Source: an uncultured archaeon
GTDB taxonomy: Archaea > Nanobdellota > Nanobdellia > Pacearchaeales > GW2011-AR1
DNA length: 6,487 nucleotides
NCBI GenBank assembly: GCA_903873955.1
Contig: CAIQQL010000141.1
Coordinates: 1 to 6,487, forward strand
Reading direction: 5' to 3'
Below the pieces are notes generated by a model that searched no databases, was not told the origin of the DNA, and saw only the letters and a program-made list of their open reading frames with translations. Both the position numbers and the translations under genes were made by a program. Below, in pieces: positions 1-4,975 of this stretch (its first letter is position 1; each line of letters starts with the position of its first letter).

Positions 1-522
1 GCGGACGAACATCTGCTTGGTTTCATCATTCATCAAAATATCAAGATAACGCTTCCTGAGTTTTTCTTCCTCATCTTGCAGACCGTGCCATTTTTCAGGC
101 AGAGGATAAATGGACTTGGTCAACAGCACTCCGCTCTTCACCATGATAGAAAGCTCTCCGCGCTGCGTCCTCATCATATAACCTTCCACCCCTACAAAAT
201 CCCCGCTGTCAATATATTTCTTGAAGAATTCCTTGAGTTCTTTTGAGGCCATCCCATCCTGCAAAATCGCCTGTATCTTTCCTGTGCCATCCTGGACAAC
301 CAAAAAAGAGATCTTACCCATGTCCCGTATGCTCATCACCCTTCCAGCAATACGGACAACTGCATTGTCACTTTCACCAGCCTTCAGACCTGCATGTTTT
401 TTTTGCAAAGGATCCGCATATGCAGTCACCTCGTATTTGGTAAGATAAGGATTGATGCCCTGCTCGCGAAGCTCCCTGAGCTTGCGTATACGTTCCTTCA
501 CAATTTCGTCTTGACGTCCCAT
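1..522 (-). CDS. lysS: Lysyl-tRNA synthetase, class II (N-terminal part, cut by window edge)
   Basis: Charges tRNA-Lys with lysine in the cytoplasm. Only the first 174 codons lie in the window; the frame is still open at base 1, and bacterial-type class II enzymes are near 500 residues, so about a third is visible. I read the frame directly. An N-terminal basic helix ends in GINPY (residues 22-26). The anticodon-binding OB fold follows, with AGRVMSIRDMGK (59-70) and VVQDGTGKIQ (75-84), then GDFVGVEG (107-114) and RGELSI (121-126). The linker has LPEKWHGLQD (141-150) and RYLDI (158-162), which is diagnostic for class II LysRS rather than AspRS or AsnRS. The catalytic motifs 2 and 3 lie outside the window. 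The ATG at 522 is chosen because homology begins just after it and a TATA octamer is centred about 25 bp upstream. There is no Shine-Dalgarno sequence. Many archaea use an unrelated class I enzyme instead. Confidence 0.93.
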   Translation of the reverse strand, partial: MGRQDEIVKERIRKLRELREQGINPYLTKYEVTAYADPLQKKHAGLKAGESDNAVVRIAGRVMSIRDMGKISFLVVQDGTGKIQAILQDGMASKELKEFFKKYIDSGDFVGVEGYMMRTQRGELSIMVKSGVLLTKSIYPLPEKWHGLQDEEEKLRKRYLDILMNDETKQMFVR

Positions 523-543
523 CCTTATATTGCACCTGAGCCC

Positions 544-551
544 TTTATATA
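544..551 (-). promoter_or_regulatory. TATA box of lysS
   Basis: On the minus strand this reads TATATAAA, centred 25.5 bp before the A of the lysS ATG. Archaeal transcription normally starts about 25 bp downstream of the TATA centre, so the predicted transcript begins at or next to the start codon (leaderless). The box fills most of the 35-bp gap after the membrane-protein gene. Seen: sequence and spacing. Inferred: the start site. Confidence 0.7.
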
Positions 552-557
552 TTTTAA

Positions 558-1049
558 CTAGATATGAGAAAACTCTTCCCGTACTTTCTTGTCGGCCAGC
601 AGATAGAAGATAATCCATCCATGCAGCACGATGATAGTGATAGCGTAGATTATCGAAGTCACATTTCCACGGATGTAGGTGAAGTGAAAGAAGATCACCA
701 GGACTGCAAAAACAGCTTCCCCTATGCGGGCCCCGTTCTTGCGACGTACCAGGTTCCTTCCTAAGAAGCCCAGACATAACGCAAGGATTATGAAAACTGC
801 ACCGAACCATAAGAAGGTCGTCCCGACACCGATATGCCCTTGGGAAGCGGTTGTAAGCTGAATGGCGCCCGCTTGTGCAGCCGCATTAAAGCTGTCTACG
901 CTAATGTAAAAAACGAATCCCACACCTAAAAAGAGCAAACCTAAAAACAAGGCCAAAGCAGCAAGGACATAGTTAAGGATGGCGATTATACGAACTCCTC
1001 TGAGCACCTTGCCCTTACCGGCAAAGGACGACGTTGTTGCGTTTTCCAT
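558..1049 (-). CDS. Small four-helix membrane protein, function unknown
   Basis: This 163-residue protein is not a family I can name with confidence. It has four hydrophobic segments at about residues 20-50, 76-97, 109-126 and 131-151. A short polar, Ala/Gln/Thr-rich stretch (about 52-75) lies between segments 1 and 2, and a basic loop (RRKNGAR, 102-108) between 2 and 3. After the last helix comes a charged tail, DKKVREEF (153-160). A tail of the type 'D-x-x-V-+-x-x-F' right after the last helix recurs in small archaeal and bacterial four-helix proteins of unknown role, so it may belong to that loose group. By the positive-inside rule the basic loop should be cytoplasmic. No enzyme or transporter motif is visible. 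It has its own TATA box, which argues against cotranscription with the upstream gene. The ATG at 1049 is the only sensible start. Confidence 0.8.
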   Translation of the reverse strand: MENATTSSFAGKGKVLRGVRIIAILNYVLAALALFLGLLFLGVGFVFYISVDSFNAAAQAGAIQLTTASQGHIGVGTTFLWFGAVFIILALCLGFLGRNLVRRKNGARIGEAVFAVLVIFFHFTYIRGNVTSIIYAITIIVLHGWIIFYLLADKKVREEFSHI

Positions 1050-1070
1050 AAGGTATGATGATAAAATCGA

Positions 1071-1078
1071 TATTTAAA
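1071..1078 (-). promoter_or_regulatory. TATA box of the four-helix membrane protein gene
   Basis: Reads TTTAAATA on the minus strand, a textbook archaeal TATA octamer, centred 25.5 bp upstream of the ATG at 1049. The 39-bp gap after the acylphosphatase-like gene holds little else. The predicted transcript is leaderless, and no Shine-Dalgarno sequence precedes the ATG. Confidence 0.72.
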
Positions 1079-1088
1079 CTTAATTTTT

Positions 1089-1364
1089 CTAGATACTTAG
1101 TATCTTGAACTCCTTAAAATCCTGAAACCTCTCTTCGGATTGCTCAATCGATCGTATTTGAGCGTATTTAGGTCCAATTGAGCAGATAGACACCATCTCA
1201 TCCACTTTCTCCCCGTCACCTTCAAGAAAAATCTCCACTCTTCCATTTTCAAGTTTACGTACAAATCCTCGTACATTACGATTGACTGCATTTTCCTTTA
1301 CAAATTCATTAAAGAATTGATTTTGCAAAGAACCAGTAACCTTCAATTTCACAGACTTTTTCAT
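1089..1364 (-). CDS. Acylphosphatase-fold protein lacking the catalytic residues
   Basis: At 91 residues this is the usual size of acylphosphatase, a ferredoxin-like fold that hydrolyses acyl phosphates such as carbamoyl phosphate. The family framework is clear: beta-1 and phosphate loop at residues 5-18 (KLKVTGSLQNQFF against the usual V-x-G-x-V-Q-G-V-G-F), GFVRKLENGRVE at 33-44, and GPKYAQIRSI at 64-73. The catalytic arginine that ends the phosphate loop ('VGFR') is Asn19 here, and the loop glycines are Asn15 and Phe17. The catalytic asparagine of 'GWVRN' is Lys37. With both residues missing and the loop rebuilt, ordinary acylphosphatase activity is unlikely. A binding or regulatory role is possible but unproven. 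The frame is intact and well bounded, so it looks like a maintained gene rather than a decaying one. It lies 35 bp after the DUF362 gene and could be cotranscribed with it. Confidence 0.85.
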   Translation of the reverse strand: MKKSVKLKVTGSLQNQFFNEFVKENAVNRNVRGFVRKLENGRVEIFLEGDGEKVDEMVSICSIGPKYAQIRSIEQSEERFQDFKEFKILSI

Positions 1365-1389
1365 AGATTTAAAAAATAGGCACTCAAGA

Positions 1390-1397
1390 TTAATATA
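1390..1397 (-). promoter_or_regulatory. Possible TATA box of the acylphosphatase-like gene
   Basis: Reads TATATTAA on the minus strand, centred 29.5 bp before the ATG at 1364, slightly farther than its neighbours. It would give a leader of about 4 nt. A second AT run (1368-1376) is too close to the start codon to serve. Readthrough from the DUF362 gene is the alternative. Confidence 0.45.
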
Positions 1398-1399
1398 GT

Positions 1400-2215
1400 T
1401 TACTCTTCTTGCTCGTTATCTTCTTTCTGTTGAGCCGCACTTTGATTGAGATTCTTCTCTTGTTCACGTGCCAATTCACGTTTTGCCATATTGTCTATGC
1501 TGTCTGAAATAAGCCTGAGATATCCTACCGCTTTCCAGTCTTTGCCTAACAAAGCCGCACCTTGCTTATCCATTTCGATAGGTACGCCAGCCAGGATGGA
1601 TCCTTTGGCTGAAGCATCAATGACTGCGAATTCAGGCATCTTACATCGGATAATGTCATGCAAAGAGTACTTGAGAGGCCATTTCTTGATCTTGTTCTTC
1701 TTGCTGGAGAAGAGTCCAGAATAGTACCTGGCAGGGAAAGCCCCGATCATGAGCGCAAGAGAGCCCTGCATGTCCAATTCTTCGTCTTCAGTCAGAGTTG
1801 GCAAAGAGATGATAAAGCTCTCGGAAAGAATCTTTGGATACTTGACATTCTCAAACTTCAGGAAGTCCCCATCAAAAATCTCCTCAACTTCTGCAGTGTT
1901 AAGGTCAATAAGGCCCACGGAATATTGTTCAGCAAGCTTCTTGTATCCTTTCTCTTCAAAAAGGTCCATAGTGTCAACGCCTTCAGCGCCTTCTGCGATG
2001 AACAGATCAGTTTGAGGTCCTTTATGGTTCAGGCAATATCTCAAAACAGACTCCACAAATGCTGGAGAGGTGGATTTTTCATCCTGGGCATGCAACCCTA
2101 CCTTAAGAATGACCTTATGATGCTTCTGTAACTCTTTATCGAACTTGATAACGTCCAATAGCTTTGGAACGGTGTCATGGTACGATTGAAACTTGATAGC
2201 TACTCCTTTTGCCAT
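1400..2215 (-). CDS. Divergent DUF362-family protein
   Basis: This 271-residue protein follows the DUF362 layout. An N-terminal strand leads to VILKVGL (35-41, where the family usually has LLKPNL). Then come LFIAEGAEGVDT (71-82), VGLIDLN (100-106), IISLPTLTED (135-144), GSLALMIGAFP (151-161), SLHDII (184-189), PEFAVIDASA (194-203) and GKDWKAVG (224-231). The biochemical role of DUF362 is not established; many members carry ferredoxin-type cysteine clusters. Here there are only two isolated cysteines (61, 191), so no Fe-S cluster is expected. Residues I recall as conserved in the family (Lys and His of 'P-x-L-K-T-H', and the 'KN' of 'ALKNLFG') are replaced. The C-terminus (about 244-271) is a charged, Gln/Glu-rich, probably disordered or coiled tail. 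No signal peptide or membrane segment is seen. It sits 59 bp downstream of trmY with its own TATA box. Confidence 0.75.
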   Translation of the reverse strand: MAKGVAIKFQSYHDTVPKLLDVIKFDKELQKHHKVILKVGLHAQDEKSTSPAFVESVLRYCLNHKGPQTDLFIAEGAEGVDTMDLFEEKGYKKLAEQYSVGLIDLNTAEVEEIFDGDFLKFENVKYPKILSESFIISLPTLTEDEELDMQGSLALMIGAFPARYYSGLFSSKKNKIKKWPLKYSLHDIIRCKMPEFAVIDASAKGSILAGVPIEMDKQGAALLGKDWKAVGYLRLISDSIDNMAKRELAREQEKNLNQSAAQQKEDNEQEE

Positions 2216-2236
2216 GTCAAATTAGATAAACGCCTG

Positions 2237-2244
2237 CTTTTAAA
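2237..2244 (-). promoter_or_regulatory. TATA box of the DUF362 gene
   Basis: Reads TTTAAAAG on the minus strand, centred 25.5 bp before the ATG at 2215. It is preceded by AATAATG, a plausible purine/AT-rich TFB recognition element. It lies in the 59-bp gap after trmY. The predicted transcript is leaderless, and no Shine-Dalgarno sequence is seen. Confidence 0.65.
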
Positions 2245-2274
2245 CATTATTGTAATGTGCTGAAAGATGCATAA

Positions 2275-2892
2275 TTACGACGAAAGTCTGCCGTCATCTT
2301 CGCGCCTGTCGAGCTCATTATTCAAGACTGCCACAACCTGAGAAGCAAAATAGACTCTCTTCCCGATGGTCACGGGAGTGCACATAGTCTTTAATCGACG
2401 CAACTCCTTGAGGGGCAAACCCTTATGGTCTCCCAAAATGAAGATAGGATTCTCCTTTATCTCAACCGTGCGGATATCCTCTCCATCGGGATCGAGGATG
2501 TAAAGATTCCTGTCCTGAGCAACAAGTTCCTTAACCACTTCCAAAAATCCTTTCTTCTCAACAAAAAATCCCGGGAAGACCTCACGTTTCGCCCCTTCCT
2601 TGTACTTATAGAGCATCTTGCGCAAGATCCCGGAAACATCCGTCTTTGCAAGGTACAAACGCTCCTGGCCCTCAGGGGTCTCTTTGACAGGCATCATCTC
2701 CAGATGTTTTGGGGGATCGGGCATCCCGGCAAAGCAAAGGTGCAGTTTTGCATCAGTACGAATCTTATGGCTCAAAAAAAAAGTTGCAATCACGGTATGA
2801 ATCGCAATATCAATCCTTCCTGCCCGCTGTAAATCCTCACCGAACCCGCCAGAAGTAGGAGCTGTCCTTGAATAATAGACTATTTCACGCAT
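2275..2892 (-). CDS. trmY: tRNA (pseudouridine(54)-N1)-methyltransferase TrmY
   Basis: TrmY is a SAM-dependent SPOUT (trefoil-knot) enzyme that converts pseudouridine 54 in the tRNA T-loop to N1-methylpseudouridine, the archaeal counterpart of m5U54. The 205 residues match the family size. Hallmarks visible are an MREIVYYS start and GRIDIAIHTV (25-34). FFLSHKIRTDA (38-48) follows, then AGMPDPP (55-61), PGFFVEKKGF (107-116), the knot motif FILGDHKGLP (151-160), and ASQVVAVLNNELDRR (183-197). The GDH-x-G loop and the C-terminal knot helix form the SAM pocket in relatives. The ATG at 2892 matches the family N-terminus; an ATG at 2903 is in another frame. A TATA box is centred about 24.5 bp upstream. 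The gene is read divergently from the plus-strand operon. Its substrate, pseudouridine 54, is usually made by Pus10, which is not in this window. Confidence 0.93.
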   Translation of the reverse strand: MREIVYYSRTAPTSGGFGEDLQRAGRIDIAIHTVIATFFLSHKIRTDAKLHLCFAGMPDPPKHLEMMPVKETPEGQERLYLAKTDVSGILRKMLYKYKEGAKREVFPGFFVEKKGFLEVVKELVAQDRNLYILDPDGEDIRTVEIKENPIFILGDHKGLPLKELRRLKTMCTPVTIGKRVYFASQVVAVLNNELDRREDDGRLSS

Positions 2893-2912
2893 ATCTTTTT
2901 CATGGAAAACAG

Positions 2913-2920
2913 GTTTAAAG
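2913..2920 (-). promoter_or_regulatory. TATA box of trmY
   Basis: Reads CTTTAAAC on the minus strand, centred 24.5 bp before the ATG at 2892. GAAACT lies directly upstream (about 2921-2926), close to the archaeal TFB recognition element. Predicted start site is at the ATG, so a leaderless mRNA. Confidence 0.68.
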
Positions 2921-2939
2921 AGTTTCTCTTCACCAAAAA

Positions 2940-2947
2940 TATTAAAA
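2940..2947 (+). promoter_or_regulatory. Possible plus-strand TATA box in the divergent region
   Basis: Reads TATTAAAA with an A-rich flank (CCAAAAA) just upstream, resembling a TFB recognition element. It is centred 25.5 bp before the ATG of a 34-codon ORF at 2969, the same spacing as the other leaderless starts here. It sits 27 bp (centre to centre) from the trmY TATA box and points the opposite way. It may be the main promoter of the hydrolase-GT4-dedA operon or an alternative to the box at 3036. Confidence 0.4.
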
Positions 2948-2968
2948 GCTCATGAAATATCCAATAGA

Positions 2969-3073
2969 ATGAGGTGCATTGAACTATCAAGGAACGGAGA
3001 TAGATTTCAAATGCATTATATTCTCTGCTGCAAACTTTTAAATCCAAGCCTGTCTGCATTCATTCATTCTTGA
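2969..3073 (+). CDS. Possible 34-residue small ORF leading the operon
   Basis: I do not recognise this short protein. An ATG at 2969 opens a frame that ends with TGA at 3071-3073, one base before the hydrolase ATG (TGA-C-ATG). Two things support it. A TATA-like octamer is centred 25.5 bp upstream of its ATG, as for the well-supported leaderless genes. Its tight junction also resembles the TGA-CC-ATG join between hydrolase and glycosyltransferase. The peptide starts MRCIELSR and has three cysteines (residues 3, 20, 21), a short hydrophobic patch around residues 16-24 and no clear signal peptide or helix pattern. Against it: 34 codons can stay open by chance, and a second TATA-like site lies inside it. 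If real, it could be a leader that couples translation into the hydrolase gene. Confidence 0.3.
   Translation: MRCIELSRNGDRFQMHYILCCKLLNPSLSAFIHS
3036..3043 (+). promoter_or_regulatory. Possible TATA box of the hydrolase operon
   Basis: Reads TTTTAAAT, preceded by GCAAAC, which resembles a TFB recognition element. It is centred 35.5 bp before the hydrolase ATG, so the expected leader is about 10 nt. That is too short for a usual Shine-Dalgarno sequence, and none is present. This spacing differs from every other gene here. The upstream site at 2940 is the competing candidate. Confidence 0.5.
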
Positions 3074-3074
3074 C

Positions 3075-3836
3075 ATGGCTAACCAATCCGTCCATCCGCT
3101 GGCTCGACCCCGACACATCTCTGCAAAAGGCAAGCGTGTTTTTCTCTTCATCCACGGATATACAGGCAGTCCGAGCGATTTTAACGGACTCGGACCTTTC
3201 CTCCATAAAAGATTCAAGGCAACAGTTAAGATCCCTCGTTTGCTCGGCCATGGCACGCAAGTCCAAGACCTCAACAGCTTTACCTACAGCGATTTTTATA
3301 ACCAACTCACGAAAGAGATCAAAAAAGAGCTTAAAGCAAAAAAAGAGGTCATCCTTATAGGATATAGTTACGGAGCTCTCCTTGCCCTGGCACTTGCTGC
3401 ACGCTTTCCAGTTAAGGGAGTCATCGCAATCTCCGCATCCTATAAACTCAAATTTCCATTGAGCATGGTCGGACCTTTGCGTCATGTGAAACAATACTGG
3501 AAAAAACATCTGAATGCGGCTAAACGTGAACGAAGGAAAAATTCTTTCTATTATAAGTATATGAACGCAAATATCGTCACGTTGCTTAAAGAAGCAAGGC
3601 GCGATCTTCATTTGCACTTGAATAAAGTCCATTGTCCGGTCCTCATCTTAAATGCAAGACATGAACGGGTTGCGAGTTATAAAGGGGCCCTGCAACTGGA
3701 AAAGGCGATCCCGTCACCCATAAAAAAGACCGTCCTGGTTGATTGCAAAAACCACGATCTTCTTTACTCTGAGGCCATGGAAGAGGCTTATGCGATCATT
3801 GATGAGTTTATCACTGAAAACTCCCTCTTTGCCTGA
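3075..3836 (+). CDS. Alpha/beta hydrolase, Est30/monoacylglycerol-lipase-like serine esterase
   Basis: A 253-residue cytoplasmic serine hydrolase. The first strand and oxyanion loop are FLFIHGYTGSPSDF (23-36). RLLGHG (55-60) follows, then the nucleophile elbow GYSYG (96-100) with Ser98. ILNARHERVASYKGA (191-205) holds the acid site, and CKNHDLL (224-230) holds His227. Order and spacing resemble small carboxylesterases such as Geobacillus Est30, in which the acid site reads ARHDE. Here that Asp aligns with Glu197. Relatives cleave short-chain carboxyl esters or monoacylglycerols; the true substrate is unknown. The cap region (about 125-180) is rich in Lys and Arg. There is no signal peptide. 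The ATG at 3075 is the first in-frame start after a stop at 3039-3041. It is the first clear gene of a three-gene operon and ends two bases before the glycosyltransferase ATG, which suggests coupled translation. Confidence 0.88.
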   Translation: MANQSVHPLARPRHISAKGKRVFLFIHGYTGSPSDFNGLGPFLHKRFKATVKIPRLLGHGTQVQDLNSFTYSDFYNQLTKEIKKELKAKKEVILIGYSYGALLALALAARFPVKGVIAISASYKLKFPLSMVGPLRHVKQYWKKHLNAAKRERRKNSFYYKYMNANIVTLLKEARRDLHLHLNKVHCPVLILNARHERVASYKGALQLEKAIPSPIKKTVLVDCKNHDLLYSEAMEEAYAIIDEFITENSLFA

Positions 3837-3838
3837 CC

Positions 3839-4975
3839 ATGAACATTGTGTTTTTCACAGAGGCTTATCTGCCTTTCAATAATGGGGTTGTCAACAGCAT
3901 ACTCCTCCTGCAACGCGAGCTTGAACGGATGGGCCATTCAACCTTTGTCTTCACTACCGGAGAAACACCGCTGACCCCGAAAGTGTTCACCTGCCCAAAA
4001 TTTGAGGTAAGCCAGGGGTATGGGATTTCTTTCCCGATATACTCTGACCAAGCAAGACGCGTCCTTGCACAAGCAGACATCTTCCATACCCATCAACCGT
4101 TCACGTTAGGGTTTTATGCTCTTTTGCAGGCAAGAAAGTACAACAAACCCTTGATCCTCACCAGCCATACACAGTATGAAGAATATGCAAGGTATGTGCC
4201 TTATATCGGTCAGCTTTCAAGGTCTGCCGCGCGAGGCATTGCAGGAGGGCTCATGCGTCAGTGCGATAAGATTATACTCCCCTCCAAGTCCTATAAGCAG
4301 ACGCTCTGCACCCATTTTGGTGTCCCGGCGCAGATCATAAAAATAATTCCGAATTGTTTTGAGCCCGGAAACACAACCCTCAAACGAGCAAAATCTCCTG
4401 CTCTCAGGGGGAAAAAAGTTCTTGTCTACTGCGGAAGGCTTGCGCCTGAAAAAAACCTCCCTTTCCTGATACGATCCTTTCACAAAGTACATAAGGCTGA
4501 GCCTTCTGCTTTCCTAGTCCTTATTGGAGGAGGCCCTATGTTAGAAGAGTTACAAGCATACACGCAAAGATTGCATCTTACTGAAGCAGTCCAATTCAAA
4601 GGTCAGGTAGACCGCACTGCCGTCTATGATCTTCTTTCTTCAGGAGATCTTTTCACAAGCACCTCCTTAAGTGAGGTCCTGCCCCTCACCCTGCTTGAAG
4701 CAATGCATATTGGAGTTGTCCCCGTCACTTTTGCGAGCCCAGGATTCAAAGACATCATCACCCATAGAAAAAACGGATGGATTGTTTCCACCCAGACTGA
4801 AGATGCATATGCACGAGAGATAATCAAACTGCTCTCCAATCCTAAACAGATCCATCACCTATCCCTGGAGGCCAAGAAAAAGTCCCAAGAGTTCCTTCCA
4901 TCACGTATCGTCCCCAAGGTCATTTCCCTCTATCATCAGGCACTCCATGAAAAAGGGATTCAAGGAGGAAGATAA
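3839..4975 (+). CDS. GT4-family glycosyltransferase, glycolipid-synthase-like
   Basis: A 378-residue retaining GT-B glycosyltransferase of family GT4. The N-terminal acceptor domain has TEAYLPFNNGVVNSI (7-21), MGHSTFVFTTG (31-41), and DIFHTHQPFTLGF (80-92) leading to LTSHTQYEEYARYVP (107-121). This block closely resembles diacylglycerol glucosyltransferases and PimA-like mannosyltransferases, which act at the membrane face. The donor domain has CGRLAPEKN (198-206; Arg200 and Lys205 are the expected phosphate contacts), LIGGGP (228-233) and the EX7E motif with Glu279 and Glu287 (SEVLPLTLLEAM, 278-289). Pro282 takes the place of the usual Gly in that motif. No transmembrane helix is seen, so it would be a peripheral membrane enzyme. 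Sugar donor and acceptor cannot be read from the sequence; a polyprenyl or archaeal ether lipid acceptor is plausible. There is a 2-nt gap after the hydrolase, no Shine-Dalgarno sequence, and a 1-nt overlap with dedA. Confidence 0.9.
   Translation: MNIVFFTEAYLPFNNGVVNSILLLQRELERMGHSTFVFTTGETPLTPKVFTCPKFEVSQGYGISFPIYSDQARRVLAQADIFHTHQPFTLGFYALLQARKYNKPLILTSHTQYEEYARYVPYIGQLSRSAARGIAGGLMRQCDKIILPSKSYKQTLCTHFGVPAQIIKIIPNCFEPGNTTLKRAKSPALRGKKVLVYCGRLAPEKNLPFLIRSFHKVHKAEPSAFLVLIGGGPMLEELQAYTQRLHLTEAVQFKGQVDRTAVYDLLSSGDLFTSTSLSEVLPLTLLEAMHIGVVPVTFASPGFKDIITHRKNGWIVSTQTEDAYAREIIKLLSNPKQIHHLSLEAKKKSQEFLPSRIVPKVISLYHQALHEKGIQGGR
4962..4968 (+). promoter_or_regulatory. Shine-Dalgarno sequence of the dedA-like gene
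   Basis: AAGGAGG lies 6 nt before the ATG at 4975, inside the last codons of the glycosyltransferase gene. It is the only strong ribosome binding site in the window and fits an internal operon gene, while the promoter-proximal genes appear leaderless. It supports the start codon in the TAATG overlap. Confidence 0.85.

Noticed and set aside
221..448. 75-codon plus-strand frame at the left end
   Set aside because: It is antisense to the lysS OB-fold coding sequence, whose frame is clear from conserved LysRS motifs.
1061..1078. Partial palindrome AAATCGATATTT as a possible terminator hairpin after the acylphosphatase-like gene
   Set aside because: The stem is very short and AT-rich, and the same bases form the TATA box of the next gene, which explains them better.
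1658..2131. 157-codon open frame on the plus strand opposite the DUF362 gene
   Set aside because: It lies wholly inside a gene with recognisable family motifs and has no promoter or family resemblance of its own.
2425..2832. 135-codon open frame on the plus strand opposite trmY
   Set aside because: TrmY motifs occupy the minus strand throughout; this frame has no recognisable features.
3055..3070. Short CATT tandem repeat just before the hydrolase ATG
   Set aside because: Only three units; too short to call a meaningful repeat.
3060..3632. 190-codon open frame on the minus strand opposite the hydrolase gene
   Set aside because: The plus-strand frame has a full serine-hydrolase motif set and tight operon spacing. 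The antisense frame shows no recognisable domain and no TATA box at a matching distance, so it is most likely a shadow.
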